A stretch of 64,000 bases of DNA from contig NZ_JBHSFP010000029.1 in the NCBI RefSeq assembly GCF_042654065.1, positions 50,988 through 114,987 of the forward strand. The letters are read 5' to 3'. The stretch comes from Sphaerisporangium dianthi (GTDB lineage Bacteria > Actinomycetota > Actinomycetes > Streptosporangiales > Streptosporangiaceae). A program made the position numbers and the translations under genes. Below, one piece after another: positions 1-7,800 of the stretch (position 1 is the first letter of the stretch; every line of letters begins with the position of its first letter). The notes under the pieces are model-generated. The model was not told the origin of the DNA. It searched no databases and saw nothing but the letters and a program-made list of their open reading frames with translations.

Positions 1-127
1 TAGCTCGCGCGTCTGTTCGCCTTGGATGATGCCGTGTCGGCGTGCCTTCGGACTCGACCAATGGTGCCATGCGCGCCCGGCCTCGCACCGGCCCCGGCGG
101 GGCCGAAGCGCCGCGGCGGATATTACC

Positions 128-146
128 AACAGGTCAGTAACTTGTT
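128..146. promoter_or_regulatory. Imperfect palindrome upstream of SGNH hydrolase gene
   Basis: AACAGGT, five bases, ACTTGTT: the two arms match as an inverted repeat in 6 of 7 positions. It lies about 77 bp before the TTG start of the esterase gene, in a locally AT-rich stretch. This looks like a dimeric repressor site, but no cognate regulator is identified. Inference only. Confidence 0.3.
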
Positions 147-223
147 ATGTGAGGTTGTCAATCGGGCGAAGCGGGCCGACAGTCTGAGCAACAGTCGATC
201 GGGGGACCACCCCAGGAGCCAGC

Positions 224-1078
224 TTGGACATCCGCCGCCGCACCCTCGTCCTCATCTCGGCAGTAGCGTTCGTCTTCCTTCCCGCCTCCGTCGTGGCCAT
301 CCCGTCCACCGCCGCGGCCGAGGCCCCTCCGCTCCCCGGCTCGATGGCGTCGATGGGCGACTCCATCACCCGCGGGTTCAACGCCTGCGGCTTCTACGTG
401 GACTGCACCTCCCGTTCGTGGTCCACCGGTTCGAGCAGCACCGTCAACAGCCACTACCTGCGCCTGCGGGCCGCCAACCCCTCGCTGGTCGCGCACAACG
501 ACGCCGAGTCGGGCGCCACGGTCGCCGACATGCCGGGACAGGCTCAGGAGGCCGTCTCGCAGGGGGTCGACTACGTGACGATCCTGATCGGGGCCAACGA
601 CGCCTGCGCCTCCTCCGAGAGCGGCATGACCTCGGTCGCCGATTTCGAGGCCCGATTCCGCGCCGCCGTCACGACCCTCGTCACCGGCCTGCCGGACGCG
701 GCGATCTTCGTCGCGAGCATCCCGGACCTCAAGCGGCTGTGGGAGGTCGGCAAGGGCAACCTCACCGCGCGCACCGCGTGGGCGGCTCTGGACATCTGCC
801 AGTCGATGCTCGCCCGCCCCCGGTCGACCGACGCGGCCGACGCGGCCAGGCGCGACCGCGTGCGGCAGCGCGTCGCCGACTTCAACACGGTGATGGCGAC
901 GGTGTGCGCCGAGCAGGCCGCCTGCCGCTATGACGGCGGCGCGATCTTCGGCTACCCGTTCTCGCTCTCCGACGTCAGCACCTGGGACTACTTCCATCCC
1001 AACACCAACGGCCAGCGAGTGCTCGCCGAGGTGACGTACGCGGCGACCTTCGGCTGGGGCTCCCCGGACGACCGCTGA
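224..1078 (+). CDS. Secreted SGNH/GDSL-family hydrolase
   Basis: Extracellular esterase or lipase of the SGNH hydrolase superfamily, 284 residues. The N-terminus is a classic Sec signal (MDIRRR, a hydrophobic core, then an AAA-type cleavage region near residue 32). Block I is MGDSITRG with the nucleophile Ser at about 47. The oxyanion Gly lies in ESGATV, block III is GANDAC, and the Asp/His pair is DYFHPN near residues 255-258. Four Cys suggest disulfides, as in Streptomyces lipases. The TTG start at 224 is chosen because CCAGGAG sits just upstream and the signal peptide begins there. It is a monocistronic gene convergent with the pxp operon. The natural substrate is unknown. Confidence 0.88.
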   Translation: MDIRRRTLVLISAVAFVFLPASVVAIPSTAAAEAPPLPGSMASMGDSITRGFNACGFYVDCTSRSWSTGSSSTVNSHYLRLRAANPSLVAHNDAESGATVADMPGQAQEAVSQGVDYVTILIGANDACASSESGMTSVADFEARFRAAVTTLVTGLPDAAIFVASIPDLKRLWEVGKGNLTARTAWAALDICQSMLARPRSTDAADAARRDRVRQRVADFNTVMATVCAEQAACRYDGGAIFGYPFSLSDVSTWDYFHPNTNGQRVLAEVTYAATFGWGSPDDR

Positions 1079-1122
1079 CGCCGCCTCGTCCCCGACGCGA
1101 AGCCAAGCCACGAGCGGCGTAA

Positions 1123-1190
1123 GAAGCGGCGGTGTGAAGCGGCCGGTGCGAAATGGCCGGTTCGAAGCGGCCGGTTCGAAGCGGCGCCAC
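1123..1190. repeat. 14-bp tandem repeat between convergent genes
   Basis: Four to five imperfect tandem units of about 14 bp, consensus GAAGCGGCCGGTTC, fill the gap between the esterase stop and the DUF1445 stop. The third and fourth units are nearly identical. Successive units can pair weakly. It may serve as an intrinsic transcription barrier or may simply be slippage-prone DNA. Confidence 0.75.
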
Positions 1191-1206
1191 GAAGTGACGG
1201 GAGTGG

Positions 1207-1989
1207 TCAGGGAACCAGGTGGGCGGTGTCCCGGATGTCGGTGATGGCCATGTGGCCGGGCGCGTGGCCGATGGCGAACGGCGGACGTGACCGCATCACC
1301 GCCGCCTGGGGGGTCACCCCGCAGGCCCAGAAGACGGGGATCTCCCCGGCCCGCACCTCGACCGGCTCGCCGAAATCGGGCCGGTCGAGGTCGGAGACGC
1401 CCAGCGCACCCGGGTCGCCGATGTGGACGGGGGCGCCGTGCACGGCCGGGTACCGGGACGTGACGCGCACGGCCGTCGCCACCAGGTGCGCGGGCACCGG
1501 GCGCATGGAGACGACCATGGGCCCGGACAGCGCGCCGGCCGGCCGGCAGTCGCGGTTCGTGCGGTACATCGGCACGTTCGTCCCGGTCTCCAGGTGCCGC
1601 ACGGGCACGCCGGCCTCCAGCAGCGCGGTCTCGAACGTGAAGCTGCAGCCGATGAGGAAGCAGACCAGGTCCTCGCGCCAGTACGCGACCACGTCGGACA
1701 CCTCGGCGACCTGCTCGCCGTTCTCGTAGACCCGGTAGGCGGGCAGGTCGGTGCGCAGGTCGCCGTCGAAGATCGAGGCGGTCACCTCGCCCGGCTCGGT
1801 CACGTCCAGCACCGGGCACGGGCGCGGGTTGCGCTGCGCGAACAGCAGGAAGTCGTACGCGCGGTCCCTGGGCAGCGCCAATAGGTTGGCCTGCGTCCAG
1901 CCGGCCGACCAGCCGGAGGTGGGCGTCACCAGCCCTTCCCTGAACAGCGAACGGGCCGCCCCGGGGGCCAGCAGAGCGCGATCCTCCAT
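1207..1989 (-). CDS. DUF1445 / YcsI-family putative hydro-lyase (D-glutamate cyclase-like)
   Basis: A 260-residue cytosolic protein of the DUF1445 (YcsI) family. The mammalian homologue DGLUCY converts D-glutamate to 5-oxo-D-proline. Family signatures seen are the N-terminal SAGWTQANLLALP block, FLIGCSFTFE, the TNVPMYRTN motif and the C-terminal FWACGVTPQAA and GHAPGHMAITD. The length matches the family. The ATG at 1989 is preceded by a strong GAGGAGGAG-type ribosome site. It is the last gene of the five-gene oxoproline operon, 71 bp after pxpC. Feeding 5-oxoproline into the PxpABC reaction is the obvious role here, though that is inferred from family and context. Confidence 0.88.
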   Translation of the reverse strand: MEDRALLAPGAARSLFREGLVTPTSGWSAGWTQANLLALPRDRAYDFLLFAQRNPRPCPVLDVTEPGEVTASIFDGDLRTDLPAYRVYENGEQVAEVSDVVAYWREDLVCFLIGCSFTFETALLEAGVPVRHLETGTNVPMYRTNRDCRPAGALSGPMVVSMRPVPAHLVATAVRVTSRYPAVHGAPVHIGDPGALGVSDLDRPDFGEPVEVRAGEIPVFWACGVTPQAAVMRSRPPFAIGHAPGHMAITDIRDTAHLVP

Positions 1990-2060
1990 GCCTTCGTCCT
2001 CCTTCTCCTCCTCGCACGGGTTCACGTGCGGGTCGTGTGGGTGACGTGCTCGCGCACGGG

Positions 2061-2957
2061 TCACGGACGGGCCAGGCGGAAGCGGACGCGCTGGCCGGGG
2101 CGGGTCTGGGCCGCGCGGTCGACGTCGGCGGCGCGCACGACCGCGATCACGGGGTACCCGCCCGTGACGGGATGGTCGGCCAGGAACAGCGTCGGCTGCC
2201 CCGACGGCGGCACCTGCAGCGCCCCCGGGACCATTCCCTCGGGCGGAAGCTCTCCCTCCCGCGCCCGCGAGAGGCGCGGCCCGCGCAGCCGCATGCCCAC
2301 CCGGTTGCTGTCGACGGTCACCTCGTACGGCTCGGCGCACAGCACCTTGAGCGCCTCGGGGACGAACCAGTCGTCCCGCGGGCCGGGAAGGATCGTCAGC
2401 ACGGGCTCTTCCGCGTAAAGAGGGGTCACCGGAGCCAGGTCCAGGAGCGGGAAGCCCTCGGGCGGCGGCCCCACGGGCAGCGCCGAGCCGCGCGCCGGAC
2501 GGCCGGGGCCCATTCCGGCCATGATGTCCGTCGCCCGCGACCCGAGCACCTGCGGCACCTCCAGCCCGCCGCGCACGGCGAGGTACGTGCGCAGGCCGCG
2601 TCTCGGCACGCCGAGCCGCAGCGTGGCCCCGTCGGGCAGCCGTTCGACGGCCTGGTGGCCCACCCCCCGCGCCCAGCCGGCGGAGTCGGTGACGGTGGCG
2701 GGGCACGGCGCCCCGGTCAGCGTGAACAGCAGGTCGCCGTGGGCGCGCACCTGGAGGCCGCCCAGCGTGACCTCCAGCGCGGCCGCGCCCTCGGGGTTGG
2801 CCAGCAGCCGGTTCGCCAGGCACAGCGCGGACCGGTCGGCCGCGCCGGAACGGCCGACGCCGAGATCGCCGAGGCCCGGGCGCCCGAGATCCTGCACCGT
2901 CGCCATCGGACCGGTGGCCAGGATCTCCAGCCACCGCCGCACCGTCCGCTCACCCAC
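2061..2957 (-). CDS. pxpC: 5-oxoprolinase subunit PxpC (biotin-dependent carboxyltransferase/KipA family)
   Basis: Subunit C of the ATP-dependent prokaryotic 5-oxoprolinase, which hydrolyses 5-oxoproline to glutamate. Recognisable family blocks are TVQDLGRPGLGDLGVGRSGAAD at the N-terminus, the YLAVRGGL segment, a central ILPGPRDDWF, the DSNRVGMRL region and FLADHPVTGGYPVIA near the C-terminus. The GTG at 2957 is chosen because GGGAAGG lies about 6 nt upstream and it overlaps the pxpB stop by 8 nt, which is typical translational coupling. A second GTG at 2942 would shorten the protein by five residues. About 298 residues, normal for the family. Confidence 0.92.
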   Translation of the reverse strand: MGERTVRRWLEILATGPMATVQDLGRPGLGDLGVGRSGAADRSALCLANRLLANPEGAAALEVTLGGLQVRAHGDLLFTLTGAPCPATVTDSAGWARGVGHQAVERLPDGATLRLGVPRRGLRTYLAVRGGLEVPQVLGSRATDIMAGMGPGRPARGSALPVGPPPEGFPLLDLAPVTPLYAEEPVLTILPGPRDDWFVPEALKVLCAEPYEVTVDSNRVGMRLRGPRLSRAREGELPPEGMVPGALQVPPSGQPTLFLADHPVTGGYPVIAVVRAADVDRAAQTRPGQRVRFRLARP

Positions 2958-3588
2958 GCCGGGCCTTCCCGTCGTCCCCGGCCTCGGCGAACCGCACGCG
3001 CATGCCGGGACGCAGCAGGGCGGGCGGGTCGGCGGCGAGGTCCCACACCGGGAGCGAGGTGCGGCCGATGAGCTGCCAGCCGCCCGGCGACTCGCGCGGG
3101 TAGACCGCGCTGTACTCGGCCGCCAGCGCGACCGCCCCCACCGGGACCCGCACACGCGACTCCGTCCGGCGAGGAACCCGCAGCCGCGGGTCGCCGCCGA
3201 TCAGGTAGGCGAAGCCGGGGGCGAACCCGGAGAAGGCCACCGTCCACGGCGTCGCGGTGTGCGCGTCGATCACCTCGCGTTCCGGCAACCCGGTCAGGGC
3301 CGCCACGTCGGCGAGGTCGTCCCCGTCGTAGACGACCGGGACGGTCACCTCCCCGCCCGCCGGACGCGGGCCGGCCGCCGGGCGGGCGCGCAGGATCGCG
3401 GACTCGACCGGTTGGCGGCGCGCGGGCCGGTCGAAGCGGACCAGCAGGGTCCCGGCAGCCGGAAGCAGGTCGGTGACCCCGTGCGGAGGGTCTTCGGCGA
3501 GCGCCTCGTACAGGGCCAGGACCTCCTCGGCCCCGTCCAGCTCGACGAGGACGGCGTGGTCCCCGCACGGCCGCAGGCGCGGGCTCAT
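2950..3588 (-). CDS. pxpB: 5-oxoprolinase subunit PxpB (KipI family)
   Basis: A 212-residue KipI/allophanate-hydrolase-subunit-1-like protein, partner of PxpC in 5-oxoprolinase. It begins MSPRLRPCGDHAVLVEL. The family blocks TPWTVAFSGFAPGFAYLIGG, the PRRTESRVRVPVGAVALA segment and SPGGWQLIGRT are all visible. The start codon shares its A with an upstream TGA (TGATG). That TGA does not belong to pxpA itself. It ends a 20-codon minicistron created by a 62-bp duplication, described separately. The duplication does not break pxpB, but it places an extra cistron between the pxpA stop and the pxpB start. Confidence 0.92.
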   Translation of the reverse strand: MSPRLRPCGDHAVLVELDGAEEVLALYEALAEDPPHGVTDLLPAAGTLLVRFDRPARRQPVESAILRARPAAGPRPAGGEVTVPVVYDGDDLADVAALTGLPEREVIDAHTATPWTVAFSGFAPGFAYLIGGDPRLRVPRRTESRVRVPVGAVALAAEYSAVYPRESPGGWQLIGRTSLPVWDLAADPPALLRPGMRVRFAEAGDDGKARRG

Positions 3589-3655
3589 CACGCGTCCTTC
3601 GCGATGAAGAGGGCGGCGTGGTCCCCGCACGGCCGCAGGCGCGGGCTCATCACGC
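3553..3655 (-). repeat. 62-bp-period tandem duplication of the pxpA/pxpB junction
   Basis: A 41-nt identical block occurs at 3553-3593 and again at 3615-3655, offset exactly 62 bp, followed by similar flanks. Each copy carries the TGATG stop/start overlap plus the first codons of pxpB. The left-hand tail of each copy resembles the end of pxpA: FIGKEA-stop in the real gene, FIAKDA-stop in the duplicate. It therefore duplicates the coupling junction itself. Confidence 0.9.
3588..3650 (-). CDS. 20-codon minicistron made by junction duplication
   Basis: Reads MSPRLRPCGDHAALFIAKDA then stop. The first 12 residues equal the N-terminus of PxpB and the last 6 mimic the C-terminus of PxpA. It starts on the A of the pxpA stop (TGATG) and ends on the A of the pxpB start in the same way. 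A terminating ribosome could therefore hand over twice. It may be a coupling relay or a silent scar. Translation is unproven. Confidence 0.4.
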   Translation of the reverse strand: MSPRLRPCGDHAALFIAKDA

Positions 3656-4459
3656 CTCCTTTCCGATGAAGGGGGCCAGTTCGACGCCGTTCTCGGTGAG
3701 GACCTGCCGCACCCGGCGGGCCATGGCGACCGCGCCGGGGCTGTCGCCGTGCACGCAGATCGACCGGGCCTGGACCGGCAGCGGCGTGCCGTCGATCGCG
3801 GTGATCGGCTCGCCGCGCGCCATGCGCAGGCAGCGCGCGGCCACCTCGCCGGGGTCGTGCAGCACCGCGCCGGGCTCGCTCCTCGGCACGAGCGTGCCCT
3901 TCGGGGTGTACGCCCGGTCGGCGAAGCACTCGGTGACGGTGGTCAGGCCCGCCTGCCCGGCCTGGCGCAGCCACTGCGAGCCGGGCAGGCCGAGGACCGG
4001 AAGGCGGGGATCGTAGGCGCGGACGGCCGCCACGACGGCGGCCGCCTGCGCCTCGTGGTGCACGATCGCGTTGTACAGGGCGCCGTGCGGCTTGACGTAG
4101 CTCACCCGTGCCCCGGCGATACGGGCGAACGCGTCCAGGGCGCCGATCTGGTACACGATCTCGTCGGTGAGCGTCTCGGGCGGCACGTCGATGAAGCGCC
4201 GCCCGAAGCCGGCCAGGTCGCGGTAGCTCACCTGGGCGCCGATCGCGACCCCGCGCGCGGCCGCCGTCTCGCACGTGCGGCGCATGATCGTCGGGTCGCC
4301 CGCGTGGAAGCCGCAGGCCACGTTGGCGCTGGTGACGACCGACAGCAGCGCCTCGTCGTCACCGAGGCTCCACCCTCCGAACCCCTCTCCGAGGTCGGAG
4401 TTGAGATCGACCGTGATGATCGGGCCGGAGCCGCCGGCTGTCGCGATCGGGCCAGACAT
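3650..4459 (-). CDS. pxpA: 5-oxoprolinase subunit PxpA (LamB/YcsF family)
   Basis: A 269-residue LamB/YcsF-family protein, the third component of 5-oxoprolinase. Signatures are VDLNSDLGEGFGGW near residue 16, SANVACGFHAGDP with the conserved His, IGAQVSYRDLAGFGRR, the VKPHGALYN motif and CVHGDSPGAV at the C-terminus. The ATG at 4459 has GGGAG upstream. The gene is separated from the MFS transporter gene by only 30 bp, so transport and hydrolysis are probably co-transcribed. Its stop overlaps the duplicated minicistron described above. Confidence 0.93.
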   Translation of the reverse strand: MSGPIATAGGSGPIITVDLNSDLGEGFGGWSLGDDEALLSVVTSANVACGFHAGDPTIMRRTCETAAARGVAIGAQVSYRDLAGFGRRFIDVPPETLTDEIVYQIGALDAFARIAGARVSYVKPHGALYNAIVHHEAQAAAVVAAVRAYDPRLPVLGLPGSQWLRQAGQAGLTTVTECFADRAYTPKGTLVPRSEPGAVLHDPGEVAARCLRMARGEPITAIDGTPLPVQARSICVHGDSPGAVAMARRVRQVLTENGVELAPFIGKEA

Positions 4460-4489
4460 GTTGAGCTCCCATGTCCTCGTGCGGATGGG

Positions 4490-5776
4490 TCAGGAAAGCC
4501 GCCTGGCGCGCGTTTCCGGCAGGCCCAGCAGTGCCACGACGGCGAGCCCGTACGCCAGGGCGCCGAAGGCCATGGCGCCGCCGACGCTGTACGTCGTCGC
4601 AAGGTATCCGATGATCGTGGGGAAGAAGGCGCCGATGCCGCGGCCGACGTTGTAGGTGAAGCCCTGGCCGGTGCCCCGGATGGCACTGGGGTACAGCTCG
4701 GACAGGAACGCGCCGAACCCGGAGAAGATGGCCGAGGAGCAGAACCCGAGCGGGAAGCCCAGGAACATCACGTACTCGTCGGCCCAGCTCGGAAGCTGCG
4801 TGTACAGCAGGATGAGCACCCCGCTGAGCACGGAGAAGATGGCGAAGGTGCGTTTGCGCCCGATCTTGTCGGTGAAGTACCCGCCGGTCAGGTAGCCGCA
4901 GAACGCGCCGGTGATGAGGAAGACCAGGTAGCCGCCCGTGCCGATGACCGACAGGCCGCGCTCGGTCTTGAGGTAGGTGGGCACCCAGGTGGCGAGCGTG
5001 TAGTAGCCGCCCTGCACGCCTGTGGCGAGCATCGTCGCGAAGACGGTGGTGCGCAGCAGGCCGCCCCTGAAGACGGCGAACGGGGGCACGCGCTCGCCGG
5101 ACGACCGCTGCTCGGCGAAGAGCGGCGCGTCGCTCACGTTGCGCCGCACGTAGATCACCAGCAGGGCGGGGAGGGCTCCGGTCCAGAACAGCACCCGCCA
5201 GGCGAGGTCCTCGCCGACGAGCTGGAACACCAGCGTGTAGACGATGACGGCCAGGCCCCAGCCGATCGCCCACGAGCTCTGGACGATCGCCACGGCGCGG
5301 CCCCGGTGGCGTGCCTGCGCGTACTCGGCGACGAGGATCGCCCCGGCCGCCCACTCGCCGCCGAAGCCGAGGCCCTGGAGGGCGCGAAAGGCGAGCAGGG
5401 TCTCGTAGTCGGGCGCGAGGCCGCACAGAGCGGTGAAGACGGCGTAGACGGAGACCGTGATCATGAGCGTTCTGGCGCGGCCGACGCGGTCGGCGAGCAC
5501 GCCCGCGATGATGCCGCCGAGCGCCGAGAAGACCAGCGTGGCGGTGGCGAGCAGGCCGGTCTGCGCCGTGCCGAGACCGAAGGTCGCGGCGATGGCGGTC
5601 AGGCCGAGCGGGAGCACCCAGAAGTCGTAGGAGTCGAGGCTGTAGCCGAGGAAGGCCCCGGCGAACGCCTTGCGGCCCTTGGCGCTGAGCGTGGTGTACC
5701 AGGCGAGCGGGCCCTTGTGGGACCCCTCTTCCTGGTGGAGGTATGCGGCTGGTTCCGGCTTGGACGATGTCGTCAT
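4490..5776 (-). CDS. MFS transporter, likely 5-oxoproline or related acid uptake
   Basis: A 428-residue, 12-helix major facilitator of the sialate/aromatic-acid/metabolite:H+ symporter type. The conserved loop 2-3 motif appears as GVLADRVGRARTLM, and its repeat in the second half is YFTDKIGRKRT. ALQGLGFGGEWAAGAILVAEY is the typical helix-4/5 block, and RGTGQGFTYNVGRGIGAF is in the second half. The ATG at 5776 has GAGGTG upstream; reading further upstream gives an unlikely hydrophilic tail. First gene of the operon, divergent from the GntR gene. The substrate is inferred from the downstream pxpABC-DUF1445 genes. Confidence 0.88.
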   Translation of the reverse strand: MTTSSKPEPAAYLHQEEGSHKGPLAWYTTLSAKGRKAFAGAFLGYSLDSYDFWVLPLGLTAIAATFGLGTAQTGLLATATLVFSALGGIIAGVLADRVGRARTLMITVSVYAVFTALCGLAPDYETLLAFRALQGLGFGGEWAAGAILVAEYAQARHRGRAVAIVQSSWAIGWGLAVIVYTLVFQLVGEDLAWRVLFWTGALPALLVIYVRRNVSDAPLFAEQRSSGERVPPFAVFRGGLLRTTVFATMLATGVQGGYYTLATWVPTYLKTERGLSVIGTGGYLVFLITGAFCGYLTGGYFTDKIGRKRTFAIFSVLSGVLILLYTQLPSWADEYVMFLGFPLGFCSSAIFSGFGAFLSELYPSAIRGTGQGFTYNVGRGIGAFFPTIIGYLATTYSVGGAMAFGALAYGLAVVALLGLPETRARRLS

Positions 5777-5880
5777 GGCGCACCTCGCTGCCACTTGCCA
5801 GACGGGAGACGCCACCGCGTCCGGCGGGCCGGAGCGGCGCACCCGGGCGTCTCATGACTCCCAGTCGAGCCAATGGATTC

Positions 5881-5909
5881 AACATAAGGATCGTTCAACG
5901 ATCTGGCAA
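5881..5909 (-). promoter_or_regulatory. Promoter of the oxoproline operon with operator in its spacer
   Basis: On the minus strand, TTGCCA (5909-5904) and TATGTT (5886-5881) are separated by exactly 17 nt. The spacer contains the palindrome GATCGTTGAACGATC (7-bp perfect arms, 1-nt centre; 5889-5903). A repressor bound there would block RNA polymerase directly. The site lies between the MFS gene and the divergent FCD-type GntR gene, so that regulator is the obvious ligand. Inference from position and symmetry. Confidence 0.7.
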
Positions 5910-5964
5910 TAGCCTTGTGCTAGGATTCCCTTTCACAACCGGAAGATGAAGGGGCTGAGCCGTC

Positions 5965-6654
5965 GTGACCGATGGTGCCGCCGGGGTCACCGAGCGCCTG
6001 ACCGAAGACCGCATCCTGCTCGGGCGCACCAGCACGGCCGAGCGGGTCGCCTCCCTCCTGCGCGAGCGCATCACCGAAGGCATGTTCGCGCCCGGCACCC
6101 GCCTGTCCGAAGAGTCGATCGGCGCCGCGCTCGGCGTGTCCCGCAACACCCTGCGCGAGGCGTTCCGCCTGCTCTCCCACGAACGGCTGCTCGTCCACGA
6201 GCTCAACCGCGGCGTGTTCGTCCGCCGGCTCACCACCGAGGACGTCGTCGACCTCTACCGGGTCCGGCGCCTGCTCGAGTGCTCCGCGATCCGCAATGCC
6301 GGCAGCCCGTCCGCCGAGGCGCTCGCCGACCTGCGCGAGGCGGTCGCCGGCGCCGAGAGCGCGGCGGGCGAGCAGCGGTGGGAGGACGTCGGCACCGCCA
6401 ACATCCGCTTCCACCAGGCGATCGTGCACCTCGCGGGCAGCCCGCGCCTGGACGACATCATGCGCCGGATGCTCGCCGAGCTGCGCCTGAGCTTCCTGGA
6501 GATGAGCAACCCCCGCGCGTTCCACGAGCCCTATCTGTGGCGCAACCGCGACATCCTCCGGCTCATCGAGGCCGGGGACGCCGAGGGCGCCGAACGCCTC
6601 CTCGGCGACTACCTCGCCGACGCCGAACGCCAACTCGTGGCAGTCCACTCCTGA
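5965..6654 (+). CDS. GntR/FadR-subfamily transcriptional regulator (FCD domain)
   Basis: A 229-residue DNA-binding repressor. The N-terminal winged helix is in RVASLLRERITEGMFAPGTRLSEESIGAALGVSRNTLREAFRLL, the hallmark GntR sequence. The C-terminal helical FCD effector domain includes DLYRVRRLLE, the metal-ligand-like FHQAIVHLAGS and the final HRDI-type block. The GTG at 5965 follows AAGGGG. It is divergent from the MFS-pxpABC operon, so it very likely senses 5-oxoproline, glutamate or a related acid and binds the 5889-5903 palindrome, which would also autoregulate it. Confidence 0.9.
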   Translation: MTDGAAGVTERLTEDRILLGRTSTAERVASLLRERITEGMFAPGTRLSEESIGAALGVSRNTLREAFRLLSHERLLVHELNRGVFVRRLTTEDVVDLYRVRRLLECSAIRNAGSPSAEALADLREAVAGAESAAGEQRWEDVGTANIRFHQAIVHLAGSPRLDDIMRRMLAELRLSFLEMSNPRAFHEPYLWRNRDILRLIEAGDAEGAERLLGDYLADAERQLVAVHS

Positions 6655-6712
6655 TCCCGCCGCCCGCGCCGGCGGTGAGTGGGAGGCGTGCGGGTGGGGC
6701 AATGGCACCCTC

Positions 6713-7195
6713 ATGAGAGTCGTCGTCCTGTCCGACACCCACGCGCCGCGCTACTGGAAGTCGTGTCCCGCGCGTGTGGCCGGCCACCTGCGGGGGGCCG
6801 ACGCCATCCTGCACGCCGGCGACGTGTGCACGGCCGGGGTGCTGGAGGAACTGGCCGCGTACGCGCCGGTCCACGCGGTGAAGGGCAACAACGACGGCCC
6901 GGACGTGCGTGCCCCCGAGACGTTGGAGCTCGACCTCGGCGGGCTGCGGGTGGGCATGATCCACGACAGCGGCGCGGCCAAGGGCCGCTGGGCACGCATG
7001 CGGCGGCGCTTTCCCTCCGCCGACCTGGTGGTCTTCGGCCACTCGCACATCCCGCTCGACCACGCCGAAGAAGGGCTGCGCATCTTCAACCCCGGCTCGC
7101 CCACCGACCGCCGCCGCCAGCCGCACGGCACCATCGGCGTCCTCCGCATCGAGAACGGCCACCTGCTGGCCGCCGACATCATCCCGGTCACCTGA
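6713..7195 (+). CDS. YfcE/MJ0936-type metallophosphoesterase
   Basis: A compact 160-residue calcineurin-like phosphodiesterase. All metal-binding motifs are visible in order: LSDTH at residues 6-10, HAGDV, KGNNDG, the MIHDSG histidine and FGHSHIPL. Such stand-alone YfcE/MJ0936 enzymes hydrolyse phosphodiesters in vitro and their physiological substrate is generally unknown. The ATG at 6713 starts directly on the catalytic beta-strand, as in the family. It lies 58 bp after the GntR gene and could be read through from it, but nothing links it to oxoproline use. Confidence 0.9.
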   Translation: MRVVVLSDTHAPRYWKSCPARVAGHLRGADAILHAGDVCTAGVLEELAAYAPVHAVKGNNDGPDVRAPETLELDLGGLRVGMIHDSGAAKGRWARMRRRFPSADLVVFGHSHIPLDHAEEGLRIFNPGSPTDRRRQPHGTIGVLRIENGHLLAADIIPVT

Positions 7196-7231
7196 GATGC
7201 CCGAGCGCGCTCCGCATGGGCCGCCGTACCG

Positions 7232-7708
7232 CTAGCCGGCGGGGGTGGGCGGCTGGGCGAGACGCGCGCGCTGGAGGCGGGTGATCTGCCGGAAGGCCTG
7301 CTTGAAGACGGCGTAGACGTCCTCGCCGACGGCCAGGGCGTGCCGGCGCTCGATGTCGGCGACGATGGCGTCCGCCCGTTCCATCTCCTCCAGGCCGAGC
7401 GGGGTGGGGACGATGAGCTTGGCCCGCCGGTCCTGCGGGTCGGGCTCGCGGCGCACGTAGCCGAGTTCGACCAGTTCGTCCACCAGAGTGCCGATCACCT
7501 GCTTGTGCTGGCCGGACTGCTGTGACAGGTCGGTGGCGCGGCTGCCCTCTTCGTCGAGATACGCCAGGACGGCGCCGTGCCGGGGCCGCAGGCGCGGGTG
7601 GCCCTCCCGGGCGAGGGTTTCGAACAGTTCCCGCTGGATGGCGAACAGCGTCTGACCGGCCATGATGCCGAGGTCGGGGTCCATCGCCTTGCGTTCGCCG
7701 CGCCGCAT
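7232..7708 (-). CDS. MarR-family transcriptional regulator
   Basis: A winged-helix MarR regulator, about 158 residues. The DNA-binding part is RPRHGAVLAYLDEEGSRATDLSQQSGQHKQVIGTLVDELVELGYV, and the wing is RREPDPQDRRAKLIVPT, the family signature DxRxK. The ATG at 7708 is chosen with AGGTGA a few bases upstream. A GTG at 7717 would add three residues. It is divergent from the ABM-domain gene, and the AT-rich gap (about 7718-7790) with AATTGATC...GAATT half-symmetry is a plausible shared operator. Likely represses itself and the neighbouring monooxygenase-like gene. The ligand is unknown. Confidence 0.88.
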   Translation of the reverse strand: MRRGERKAMDPDLGIMAGQTLFAIQRELFETLAREGHPRLRPRHGAVLAYLDEEGSRATDLSQQSGQHKQVIGTLVDELVELGYVRREPDPQDRRAKLIVPTPLGLEEMERADAIVADIERRHALAVGEDVYAVFKQAFRQITRLQRARLAQPPTPAG

Positions 7709-7800
7709 CGGGGTCACCTGCTCCTTAATTGATCAGTGAATTTGATGGTCACCGATACTTACTTTATTGTCGAGCCGCCTGCTCACTTCAGGAGACCGCG

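Noticed and set aside
158..2017. A 619-codon open frame on the minus strand across the esterase and DUF1445 genes
   Set aside because: Arg/Gly/Ala-rich shadow of two well-supported genes, with no ribosome site or family features.
3749..5857. A 702-codon plus-strand open frame opposite pxpA and the transporter
   Set aside because: Antisense high-G+C artefact; both genes beneath it are clear family members on the minus strand.
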